A DNA stretch of 64,000 nt from Neurospora tetrasperma FGSC 2508 (lineage: Eukaryota; Ascomycota; Sordariomycetes; Sordariales; Sordariaceae), in assembly GCF_000213175.1 (NCBI RefSeq), contig NW_009799100.1, positions 424,886 to 488,885 on the forward strand. Reading direction: 5' to 3'. The position numbers and the translations under genes were made by a program. The first letter of the stretch is position 1. Every line of letters begins with the position of its first letter. This document shows, in pieces, positions 48,701-59,924 of the stretch. The notes below the pieces were generated by a model, which worked only from the letters and a program-made list of their open reading frames with translations, was not told where the DNA came from and made no database searches.

Positions 48701-50613
48701 TGAGCTCCTTGCCCATGGCCCACCACTGGGCGCCTTGGCCGGTGAAGACGAAGCCGATGCGAGGGGGCTGGGCCGAGGCCTTGGCGGGCTTGACGCGGCC
48801 TGAGTCGAGGGTGCGGATGAGGGAGTCGAGAGAGGCGCCCGAGAAGGTGGCGGTCCAGGGAAAGAGGGTGCGGCGGTCGCAGAGGGTGTGGGCGAGGTTG
48901 GAGAGGAGGGCATTTTCGGCGATCTTGGAGTGGGTGTTGGACTTTTGCTGGTGGAGGTATGTCTTGAGGCTGGCGATCATGCGCTCCGTGGCTTTTTCGT
49001 CTTTGGCGGACAGGAGGAAGACCTTGGAGTGGTGGTCGCCATTGTGGCCGTTGAAGTTGTCGTCAATGACAATTCCGCTATCGGTGTGTTGGTGGTGGTG
49101 ATGGTGGTGGTGGTGGTGGTGGCCAGCGCCGGCATTCGCCAGAGGTAGCGCCTTAGGCCGCTGAGTTGTGGCGAGGTAGCTGCTGTAGTCCTCCATAATA
49201 ACGTGGGCATTCGACCCGCCATAGCCGAAATTGTTAATGCTGGCCCGCCTGATGCCGTCCTTGCCCACCCACTCCTCCAGCTCGGTGGGCACTTTGAGCT
49301 TCCACTCGTCCAAACTCAGCTTAGCATTCGGCTTCTCAAAGTTGACGCTCGGCGGGATCTGGCCCCTTTCCAGCGCCAACGCCACCTTGATGATGGCCGC
49401 CACGCCCGAAGCCGTCTCGGTGTGACCAATGTTGGTTTTGACGGACCCGATACGCAGCAGCGCGTCCTCGCCATTGCCCTTGCGCGAGTCCTTGAACACC
49501 CTAGCGATGGCCTTCACCTCGATTGGATCACCCGTCGGAGTACCCGTTCCGTGCGCCTCAAAGTACGTCGTCTGTCCCGGATCGAGACCTGCGCGCTCGT
49601 AGCAAGCGCGAATCAAGGCCTCCTGTGCCTCGCCGCTGGGCGTGGTGATGGTCTCGGTCTTGCCGTCTTGGTTGATGCCGCTGTCGCGGATAACGGCGCG
49701 GATGGGGTCGCCGTCGCGCAGAGCAGCGTCAAGGGGCTTGAGAATGACCGTTGCCGATCCCTCGCCGCGGCCGTAGCCGTTGGCGCGGCTGTCAAACGCC
49801 CAGGACCGGCCGTCCTTGGAGATGAGCGTCATGGAGGACATGGCGAGGAACATGTCGGGGTTGAACATGATGTTGGCGCCGCCCACAATGGACATGGTGG
49901 ATTCGCCCGAGCGCAAGCTCTGGCAGGCCTGGTGAAGCGCTGTGAGGGTGGTGGAGCAGCCCGTGTCGACGGACATGCTGGGCCCGCGGAGGTCGAAGAA
50001 GTGGGAGAGACGGTTGGAGGCCATGGCGGCGCCGGTGCCCATGAGGAGGAAGCGGGGGAGTGTGTCGGGGTCACGGATCAAGCTCTCGTGGTAGTCCCGG
50101 AAGAAGGAGCCGGCGTATACCGAGGTATTGGAGCCAGCCACATCCTGAAGAGTGATACCCGCTGTTTGGCGTCAGTTTCTGCGTTCAGCTAACTTGGAAA
50201 TGAATTATAAAAAAAGAAAAAACCTACCGCTCTCAAGGGCCTCGTATGTTGACTCGAGCTGCAGACGGAACTGGGGGTCCAAAGCAGCAGCAGTCTCGGC
50301 AGAAAGGTTAAAGAAGTGAGCATCAAACAGGCCAACATCCTCCTTCATAAAGTGGCCGCCTATTACGTTTGTCTATGGGGGCATGTCAGCTTGTCACTTT
50401 TTTTTTCTTTCATCAGGTAAACACGAGACATACACCATTAAGCTTCTCAAAGTTGGGATGGTGGAATCCATCGATATTGAACCGATCCTTGGGAATCTCC
50501 GACCACGCACTCTTTCCCTGAGCCAAAAGATCCCAGAGCTTGGACGGACTGTCGACATCGCCAGCGAATCGGCAGCTCATGCCAATAATGGCAATAGGCA
50601 TGTTGGAATCCAT
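42756..50613 (-). CDS. Highly reducing type I polyketide synthase (KS-AT-DH-cMT-ER-KR-ACP)
   Basis: This iterative PKS builds a reduced, probably C-methylated polyketide chain. Minus-strand exons 50434-50613, 50228-50372 and 42756-50161 give 2576 residues. Ketosynthase: Cys in DTGCSTTL near 177, His in EAHGTG near 312 and NIGH near 355. Acyltransferase: SHSSGE near 668-673 (first residue Ser where GHSxG is usual). Dehydratase: [10 protein letters not shown] (His ~999) and HPTTLD (Asp ~1184). C-methyltransferase: EIGGGTGG near 1462. Enoylreductase: FGVNFRDV and [11 protein letters not shown] near 2000. Ketoreductase: GGFGGLGRS near 2206 and [20 protein letters not shown] with carrier Ser ~2527. 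There is no thioesterase or releasing domain. All cores look intact. A run of ten His sits in the KS-AT linker (~456-465). It resembles the Neurospora NCU04865-type PKS from memory, unverified. Confidence 0.96.
49085..49125 (+). repeat. GGT/GGTGAT microsatellite inside the PKS linker
   Basis: A GGTGGT-type triplet repeat on the plus strand. In the PKS frame on the other strand it encodes ten consecutive His residues plus a nearby HQH. Confidence 0.9.
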
Positions 50614-53600
50614 TATGATATGTGTGTGCGGGGGGGGGGGGTATATAGTAATTAAGAGGGGGTCGTAAGAGTCGTATGGTTCGTTAAAACGATGATGATA
50701 TGTCGTTTTCGTCAACGTCGTTAGTCTTTAAAAAAAAAACGACAAAGTATAAAATATGCCTACAACTAATGGGATGCTGATGAAAGGCACAAGGGTGGGG
50801 GAGGGAAAAGGGTATCTTGGATAGACGTATGTGATGGCAAAACTACGTGTCTCTCCCTGGGGAAGCGGGATGAGACAAGAGTTAAGTATTAGAGGTAGGT
50901 ATGGTGTGTGTGTGTGTGTGTGTGTAAAATGTGTCTGTGGATGTCTCGGCCCCGGCTTGGTGAATCCGATCTCCTTCAAGGAAGCAACTCGCCGCCCCCT
51001 TGGTGATGCTTAACGATGCAACAGTGTATACCAAGCTGAAAAAGGATAAGATCATTAGAGAACCCATGGTTGACACCGTCATGGACTGTGTAGTCTGCCT
51101 CTAAGGCAGGTCCGCCAGCTTGCATAGTGCTGTCCACGACTTGCTATCCCGTTATCTGCTTGGCTTGGATGGGAATCCGATCGAGGCCGAGTGGGGGGAT
51201 GAGGTTCTTTAGGGTGGCGTGGAGTGGACCGCCCATGATACTCCGCCGATTAGTCAAGGTACAAGATCATGGGGGACCCCAACTCCGGGGACCTTGAATC
51301 CAGGGCATCCAGGACGGTGCAGAAAGTCCACTCACCATAGCTCACGGTATCTGTACTTGGTGTACGTGTACTACGCGCTTCGGGATCTACACGTGTTCCT
51401 CGAGTTCGACAAGAACGAAGTCTTGGCCGCATTTTTCTGTGGGGAGGTTACGTTGCGTGCAAATGTTTTACACTACAGGGCGGATATTAGGTAGTGTATA
51501 TGTGTGCGTGTTGCTTGCGTGAGACCTGCTTGCGTTGTATCCATCAATAGGTAGGTCTCCCTTGGTGCTTTGGTGTTGTGCATTCCCATCCCGTCACGAA
51601 CCCGTCTCTCCAAGACCTTGTCTCGCACGGACCGTCAACTCGTGCGCATGCCGGATCGACGAACACGTCCTTGTAGTGTATGCGGCGGGTAGACAAGACA
51701 AGACGCCGTGGCATTTAGTTTTACAGTTTGGCATGCGGCGCCTAGTCGGATAATATTTTCTGGGCATTGTGCTAGTGTACTGACTTAAGTGTTTTCGGTA
51801 GCCTCAAGACATCGTTGGCGTTGTTTATTGGGACGGTCTGGGGAACCTTGTTTTACAGGGCGGTGAACGGGGTGGGACAGCTGAGAGCTCAGACCCTGGA
51901 AACAGTATAAGAAGAGGCCGGGCTGTCTTTGCCTTGGCAACAGCACAACGACTAACGAGTCGGTGTCGATATCACGTTCCCCATGTGGTCTCCATGTCTT
52001 GCGGTGGCAGGCAGGTGATGATTGATGGCTGACGAGAGGAGAGATGCCCTGTCTTTCAACTCCAACTCCATCTCCAACTCCAACTCCAGACCCCGACAGT
52101 CGGAGTGAAAGCGGCTCTTTTGCTGGGCAGCTGAGTTGTTCGTGGTACAAACAAGATACTCGACGTTGCATCCCGAATGCTTGGTCCGAATGCTCGGGTT
52201 CCGTACACCGTAACATTCACATGACATCCATGTCCATTTTTTTTTGCGGAGCTTATACCAATAGACGGCACAAACAAGTCGTTTAGTCACCAGCAAACAG
52301 GGGGTTTATACTGTATCGGCGGTACTCCTATCTTGAGATCCGAACTGGCCAACGATCGAGGTCGCCGACGACATGGTCTGAATTGATCACATACAACTGA
52401 CCGATCCAAGCTGACCTTGACCATGCTGTCCCTATCATCACCTACTTCAATCTTGGATAAGGTACGCCCGGGCAGGGTCCAGCACTCCAAATACCGAATG
52501 GAAGGCTGGGAAATATGCAAAATAGTGATTCCAGTGCTCGGATAGACGGGAATAAAATTTAAAAGAGAAAAAAAAAGGGGGTAATGTAAAATCGGGGAAA
52601 GAGAAAAGAACCGAGACTGGAAAACGGGTAAACCGGCTGGGGAGACCGGCGCCGAAAGGACGGGGCGTTGGAGGCTGGAGCGGGCTTTTTCGGCGGCCGA
52701 GGCAAGAAAGCGGGAGTGGGGCCCTCTGCCGTGGAACGGGACCAGTATCAATAAGTGGGGTCTTGAGTCCCGTCCGACTCAAAGAAACTCCGGCGGTCGG
52801 TGAAGGTGGACAGAAGAGCTGGAAAAAAGTGTGGAAGAAGAACTGAAGCTTGAGGCCCGCCGGTGAGGCCGGGACAATCCAGCCATGGCAAGCGTGCAAA
52901 CAAACAAAGCAAGAAATCCCAACCACCTCCTCATCAATTGGCCAATTACGGGCAGGGGCATGCATACGCACCTTGGTTATCTAATCTTCGGTGCGCAAAA
53001 GGGAAGGCGAAAGAAGGAGTTCGTGACTGCCCGTTGACTTGGTTGCTTTGTATGAGGACGACGACAAAAGAGACTACTAACCTCTACCAGAACCACCAAG
53101 CTCTCTCTCACCTTGTTCAACTCAAGTTCAAGTCTCCTTCCCACACTGCACAGCATGTTCAACGACCACACCTTGGAGTCGCACGGATGCACGGTTCCAA
53201 CTGAGGGATCTGCAAACCCCAAGATTGGCACTCCACTTTTCCAGCCAGCCTAGAGCCCAAAAGAGAAAAGCGTAGAATGGTCAAGGCAGGAACCGTGAGA
53301 ACCAATGATACCTCGGTGGAGTGAGCTTATGCAGATCCCGCGGATCAAGCTAAAGTGCGGGTACCTGTGAGTGGAGCATTGACAGGAAGTGCCAGAGAGT
53401 CCCGGCCATTCTCCGATGCGGGGGCGCAAAAGGGACGAACCGGCCGAGAATGGATGGAAAAGGGGTGCAGACTGCAGTGGTCAACTGCCCGGTGAACATA
53501 TCGAGTTCCCGTTCGTTGTCTCATTCCTTCCTTCCTTCCCGGCTCCCATCAACCAGGCATCTCCTCGTTCAGTTCAGCTGGAGGCGCCTTCTCTCTCTCG

Positions 53601-53961
53601 AAGCATGATGCCTGTATCCGTCTCAATTTGCCTAGTCCGCGCTGGCAGGAAGTCGGACCCGAGAGCGACTTCCCGGCACATCGATGGTGGAGGTTCCCTT
53701 TCCCGTCCTTTCCAGTGATGGACAAGAAATTCCCCGAGAAACAACACGAAAAAAAAAGGACGATCACAGCAAGAAAAAAAAAAAAAAAAGACAGGAACAA
53801 AAAGGGAAGAACAAGCGACTCGCCAAACTTCAGCTTCAAACATCGGCTACCGCTCCCCCCCCTTATATACACACTGCCTCCTACTTAAGGGGTCTCGGAT
53901 AAGCCATTTCAACTCAAGCTTTGTTCACCTTTTGACCCTCGCTCGCTCTCGCTTGTGCAAA
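50614..53961. other. PKS promoter region and gene-free interval
   Basis: A TATA-like CTATATACC lies on the minus strand about 30 bases before the PKS ATG, behind a G10-plus run. Beyond it I find no gene. Open frames in 51.2-53.8 kb lack motifs. Octamer TAGAGGTAGG occurs near 50891. A TC-rich GAGTTGGA-type short repeat is present at about 52057-52092. Confidence 0.5.
50903..50925 (+). repeat. GT dinucleotide repeat
   Basis: About eleven TG units roughly 300 bases upstream of the PKS start. Confidence 0.9.
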
Positions 53962-54066
53962 ATGGCGGCGGTTCATAAGAAAGATGAGGAGACTCGGACC
54001 ATCAAATCCCTTTTGTCTCCCGGAAGTTCTCTCCGCCACCTACATGCTAGCGAGGTGTTAGTGTAA
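53962..54066 (+). CDS. Possible small ORF, 34 residues
   Basis: ATG at 53962 in a good context (CAAAATGGC) opens MAAVHKKDEETRTIKSLLSP and continues 14 more codons to TAA. About 100 bases upstream is a TATATACAC box (near 53866) followed by a pyrimidine-rich CTCGCTCTCG leader, which together look like a real promoter. It may be exon 1 of something longer; I could not place a second exon. No homology is recognised. Confidence 0.25.
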   Translation: MAAVHKKDEETRTIKSLLSPGSSLRHLHASEVLV

Positions 54067-54451
54067 TGACGCTTTGTCTCTCGAATTGACCTTCCACCGG
54101 GAATGAGGTCCGGTCCGGTCTCCAGCAAGCACTTCATCTCTCATCTTCTGTCGCTGTTTTGGACTCAAACTCGGCCCGTCCCCAAGTCTCATCTAAACTC
54201 GGGACAATTGAGGTCAATCAGGTCGTTCATTATATCGTCGCAATCGCACATCGGACATCAGGCAACGGATGAACACCCCCAAATCGAGTCGGGTCCATCC
54301 GAGATAGACGGGGTCATGGACAGGGGAGGAGGCAAACACACTGGAAACCCCCTGGAATGCGGCGCCGCTATTTGAGTTTCTCAATGACCTCGTGTCAGCT
54401 CAGCTCTTTGATGGTTTGACCGTTAAACTTGACAGTCACGTCACGCACACA

Positions 54452-54490
<39 letters not shown>

Positions 54491-55300
54491 CTTTTCGTTG
54501 CTTTTTGCTTGACAATTATAACCTGATTCTGTCCTCAGAAGGAAAAGAGGACGCAGCTCATCATGTTACTTTGCTTTTCTCTAACGTATGCAAAAAAAGA
54601 AACACCAAAAATGACGTCTTCCCTATCAAACTCATCGTCGATAACAGTCCCTTTCTAGAGATGTTCGGCAGTTCAATCTACGTAGTGCGTAGCTTATCAA
54701 CTGTGTCCTCGGCATGAACTAATGACAGAAAAAAAAAGAAATTAGCATTTGAACCCCCAAATACCAGCTGGCGCCAAGATGGTCTCATCCGGATACGCCA
54801 ACTTGAGTCTTTGCTCTCAAAATACTCTGTCGGGGACCGGAGCGAAGCACTGGAAGCAACTAGTCATGTCGTAGATTTGTCGATCCAAGTGGAAATCCGG
54901 GGCATTAGTTTGACCAGGAACGGACATTGGGCCGGATGATGCCTTTTTGGGTCTCTGATGTCTCTTGTTTGTTGCCTTTAATATCACTTACACTACTGCA
55001 TCTACCGTCTGGTCCAGCCGAACAGCCAGTAGCTCGACGTTGGGACCCCATTGCCCAGGCGCGCATAATAAGCTGGACGGGCCCTTGGCATCTGGAGGAT
55101 GGATGCTGGATGCAGCCCTGTCCCTGTCGATCTCTGGCCCGTCGACAACCTCAACAAAACAAAAGATATGTCCAATGCCATGTTTGTCCCGAGTCGGAGT
55201 ATCTCCTTCTCCTTCTTTTCTCTCCGAGTTTCTCAGCAACAAACAAAAGGCCTTGGAAACACCGACGGTCACATCTAGACAAGGACAGCCACACCACATC
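54067..55300. other. Intergenic upstream of the SDR-like gene
   Basis: It contains a long CA repeat (54445-54484) and no recognisable coding motif. The final part is the leader of the next gene. The frame upstream of the chosen ATG stays open back to 54965 but uses residues unlike the family. Confidence 0.5.
54445..54484 (+). repeat. CA dinucleotide repeat
   Basis: About nineteen CA units interrupted once by TA. Confidence 0.9.
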
Positions 55301-57480
55301 ATGTCACCCATCACCACCACTCCACTCTCTCCGCCCCCCAGGCCGTCATCATCCCGCAGCGTCGCCAACAGCATCAGCGGCAGCACCTTGTGCGACTATC
55401 CCATCACGACCGGCGGCAACATTAGTGCGTTTGGATCGAGGAATGGGAACTGGCCCGCCCTGCTACTAGGCGATCTTCACTTCACCGCCGCCGAAACGAA
55501 CCTTGTTGTGGATGCGCAGGCTACCTCGCATAGTAGCTCCGCCAACGCCAACGGCGGTGCCACTTCTTATCCTTCCACCTACACCGAGCGGGGTTATAGT
55601 GACCGTGACCGCGTCGATCGTCTCAATAACTACTTCCGGCCTTTAACCTCGACCGACACCAACGTCAGCAACGGCACCACCAGCACCAGCAGCATCAACT
55701 ATTCCAACAACTCATACAGTAACCCAGGCACCTTTGCCACAACCCGCACCCGAAGCCAGACCTCTACCAGCTCGGCATCCACCGGCCGCTCCAGAGCCAG
55801 CACTAACCGCCGTTACCTGGCCGGCGGCACTAACTCCAACTCCAGCTCCAGCAACCAGGCCTCCTCCTCCTCCTCCGTCAACTCCCCGTCGACCGGTCAG
55901 AATCACAACCAAAACAGCCACCCCCGGGGCATCTCCCCTAACGGCCTCGGCATCGGCCGCTACGGTCCCGGCACCGCTGCTCACAACGTCCCTGCCGCCT
56001 CTACCACCACCACCTGCACCTCGTCCCCCATCTCTCGCACCTCCTCCCCCACCACCCAGCGCAGCGGCGGAGGCCACAAGCGGCAACACAGCATGGTTAC
56101 CCACGAGCAGATCCAGACCTCCAACGCGCAGATCGTCTCGTCCTTGCCGTCCGGGTTAGTAGCCGTGTTTGTGGGCGCCACCAGGGGTATCGGCGAAGCG
56201 ACTTTGAAGCAGTTTGTACGACACGCGGTAGCGCCGAGAGTGTACTTTTTGGGGAGAGATAGGACGAATGGAGAGCGGGTGGGCGCGGAACTGGCGAATC
56301 TCAATCCGGAGGGAGAGTATCATTTTCGAAGCGCGGATGTGAGCCTATTGGCGAACGTGGATGAGGTGTGTAGGGAGATCAAGTGTAAAGAGAGGGTGAT
56401 CAACTTGCTGTTTATGAGTTGTGGGACAACAATTATGGGGATAGGTACGTTTTTCCCTGGCACATTTCGAGGGGAGGTGAATGGGGAAGAGGATGTCTGT
56501 GGAATGGCAATGGAGAGGAATGAAGCACCTCATGCCCGCACCCTCCCGTGTCCCAATGTTCAACAAACCACACATGACTAACACCCCCGCCACATACAGA
56601 CACCAAAGAATCCCTCCACTACCCCGCCGCCGTCTCATTCTATGCCCGCATCCGCTTCATTGTCAACCTTCTCCCCGAACTCCAAAAAGCGACGTCCCTC
56701 CGGCGCGTCGTCTCCGTTCTCAACGGCACCAAAGAAGGGCACATCGACACGGGCGACTTCCAGTTCCGGCGCCTCGCCATGATGCAAGCCCGCGGGCACT
56801 CGGCCTCCATGATGACTCTGGCGTTCGAGTCCCTGGCACTCGAAGCCCCCGACGTCTCATTCGTCCATACCTTTCCCGGACTTGTGAGGACGAAATTGGG
56901 ACAGGACACCAACCGGGCGGCCATCACAGTTCTGAGGGGAGTGTTCAAGGTGATCGGACCGCTGTGTACGATTCCCGTGGCGGAGGCGGGCGGGAGGCAG
57001 TTGTTTATGGCTACGTCTGCGAAATTTCCGGCGAGAGAGGGAAGGGATATTGAGGAGACGAGTGGGGTTGGCCTTGGATTGGGACTGGTAGGCGGGACCA
57101 ATGGCAACAGCAGCAACAGCAATGGCAGCGGCAGCAACAGACCATCCATCGAAATCCGCAACACCCAATCTGGCTCTGTGGTTTCTGCCGCAGGCGGCAG
57201 CACCGCAACCGACAACAAAAAGGGCCATCGAAGAAAGGACTCGCACTCGTCGCACTCTACCAGCTCATCCTCAATGTCGATGAACCTGAGAGTGGCCAGG
57301 GGAACAGATGGCAAGGAAGGCAGTGGGGTTTACTCGGTTAGTAACGATGGCGAAGGGTTGAGCGCCAAGACGGAGGAGGCGTTGAGGGTGATGAGGGAGG
57401 AGCAGGATATGGTGAGGAAGGTGTGGTTGCATGTTGAGGACGAGTTTGTGAGGATCACGGGATGTGCTTTTGTGGCATAA
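55301..57480 (+). CDS. Atypical short-chain dehydrogenase/reductase with low-complexity head
   Basis: Exons 55301-56444 and 56600-57480 give 674 residues. Residues 1 to about 280 are Ser/Thr/Asn-rich and probably disordered. A Rossmann SDR fold follows: VFVGATRGIGEATLKQF with the TGxxxGIG-like GATRGIG near 291, GRDR for cofactor, and DVSLLANVDEV. The intron restores TTIMGID-TKESLHYP. The expected Ser-Tyr-Lys centre is not clear. The Ser strand is RRVVSVLNG, but the YxxxK position reads RRLAMMQARGHSASMM with neither Tyr nor Lys. This resembles a fungal SDR group that keeps the SFVHTFPGLVRT-like segment but lacks the usual catalytic Tyr; activity is uncertain. A second low-complexity insert (GTNGNSSNSNGSG) precedes the C-terminal helix. 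The start could be further upstream, since the frame is open. Confidence 0.8.
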
Positions 57481-59924
57481 AGTAGAGGTGTATGGAAGGG
57501 AAAGTGTGTACTTTCTCTTTTTTAATGACTTGGTTCCTTTTCATGGCGTTTTCGGGTATGTCTTCTCCGTTTTCGTTTGGTTGGAATCGATCTCTCCCTG
57601 CGTCCCCAATCTTCTTGCGACGCAGACTGGGGACGGGGATTTTTCAAGTTTGGATACCACAGGTGCTGGCTGAGATGCCGGCACCAACAGCAGAATGTTT
57701 GTCCTTTATCGCTTATCTAATGTAGACATGAACAACCTCTCTCCTCATGTACCACGTGCCCGTTGAGGCTCGAATTCTACCTATTACTCGGCCCATCCCG
57801 GATGGGTTCAACTATGAGGAGACAGATTGAAATACGATAATTTAATATGTGGAAGGTGCGTTTACGGTTGTAATATCTTACGCTTTAGAAGGAACAAGTG
57901 GTATCACAGCCATGGAAAGGAAGAAGGTATGGAAAACGTTTGGAATTTCCAGCATACAGGAAGTAGTCATCCCTCGGATGACCAAGTTCTTCGGATAACT
58001 ATTGCATGTCGCCTCAAACACGTGTGTAGACTAGTATTCAGGGATGTCCTGGTGCCCATCCTCCTCTTACTCTTTTCTTTCCTTCGTCAATTCAGTCATC
58101 AGTTTCTAACCACCGTGCTTACCCAGAACTCACATTTCAACAGTATCACAGCCAAAATTATGTTAAAAACAACTGCCCAGGACACTGTATGATCATGGCA
58201 AAGGACCACCATTTTTTCCATGATTTTTTTCTCTTTTGTGTGTGTGCAACGATGTCTTGGTGCTTCGTGTTTCTTCAACAAGGCCTTTCAACGATTTGAA
58301 CCACATCACTTCTTTGTTTCTCCCTTTATCTATATCCCAGCTGGAGTCAATCACAACAAGAATTACTATTATTTGATAGCAACCAAGGGCTGAAAAACTC
58401 CACACACTGCTTCTCGATATCCCTTCCCACTCTTCATTTCCGCTTTCTTCAACTACGTCGTTGAGCTGTGGCTCTCCGAAATATTGTCGCTAAACACAGG
58501 CCCCTTTCCCATAGCCGTTCTATCTCCACCAGCAACCATCTCGGCGCCGCGATGGCCCAGGGGTATCAAGGAGCCTCCCGACTTTCCGAAAACACGGAGA
58601 TACCAAGATATTACCGACAAGATCACTCCAGAAGCCATCTACCAAATCTTCCGCTCGCTTCTCAGTAAGTTGCTGGAGTGCTCTTGTACAATCTGTCGTT
58701 GGTCCCCTGCTCCTCGTGCTATATGTGTCTAATCAGGGGCGCATCCGGGGCTAACCGGGGCTCGGCAGAATGTAACTGCAACGCCGTTGTACCCGACTAT
58801 GACCAAATCAGGGAACTGACAAGGCCGTTGGCCAGTGGAAACCCGCCTTCAGTCAACGCCTGTTGCCTCTTGCAGGCAGGACCCATTCGGGGCTAGCATC
58901 TCCTGCAGCTCAAAGCAGTAAGGGTTCAATGGCTTGCATAAAGAATTCATCTCCATCAATTTTGGCGATGCTATTTCAAGAGATGGAAGATGCAGAAGTC
59001 GTTGAAAAAGTTTAATGGTCAATCTGGGAGTTGGGAAGGGGGAATTTGGAATTAAGCTGTTTATATGTAGATATTTCGTTTTTCTTAACAGACTGCCTGC
59101 CGCCATCTCCCCTCTTTTTAGCCGGCGGATTGCTCATCATGGCACTTTAACTTGGTCGTTCAGCGCACATCTTTTTCCCGTTTCGCCCACCACCCCACAC
59201 CAACGCGCTTCTTCCTCCAAACAATTCACTAGACAACACCATACACACTACACTACACTACACTACAATTCTCACAACAAACCCTCTCTCGTCCAGCAAA
59301 CGAAACTCTATCATAAACAAAGATATTGCCACCACCACAAGCACAACTCCCGTCGGCACTTGTTTGACCTCGCTCATTGGTGGTCTCACAACGTAACGCT
59401 ACCCTTTTTCCCACCCTTGTCCTTACTTCACACAACGTGTTCAGGGTCCAGCCAAGGGTAAGTGACTACACCACACTAGGTAGACCCCGTTAGTACCTGG
59501 CAACTAACCTCCATCAGTGCTAGCCCCTCACTGTCTGCTCACCCTCGCGATCTGCCAAGACAGCGGATCTAAGACCGCCGACGACGCCACTGGCGGTTTG
59601 TTATTTGGCATCTCGGCTTTCTCTCATTCCAACGCGTCGCCTAGGCCCCGCGGTCCGGAGTTCTCTCCGATCCTCTACGTCATTTTGCTCTTTTCCTTCT
59701 TATTTTCCTTTAAGCGACACTGTTTGTCGCTCACTGGCACCGGCTATCGTTCGACAAACTCACCTGGTCAGTTGACGGCGCCGTCACATCAACCAACCAA
59801 CCAACCAACCAACCTTTGTGCGCAACCTCGAATCTGAACGCTGTCTACTCAAGTAGTAGAGTACTACATACCTGTACCGCCACTTCACTTCTTTGTCACT
59901 CGTTTTCGACCGGAGCCGTTGACC
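57481..59924. other. Intergenic, leader of the ankyrin gene, one exon-like frame
   Basis: No complete gene is found. From about 58390 to 58665 a frame without ATG stays open and reads like protein (for example PRWPRGIKEPPDFPKTRRYQ, then DITDKITPEAIYQIFRSLLS), ending at a GTAAGT donor near 58664. This could be an internal exon of an unplaced gene or a relic. From about 59150 on, ACACTACACT tracts and the intron at 59458-59517 look like a 5' leader. Confidence 0.4.
59458..59517 (+). other. Probable 5' UTR intron
   Basis: GTAAGT donor, CTAAC branch-like sequence 17 bases before the end, and CAG acceptor, 60 bases long. It lies in the leader of the F-box/ankyrin gene, where an untranslated-region intron is common in fungi. 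Confidence 0.45.
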
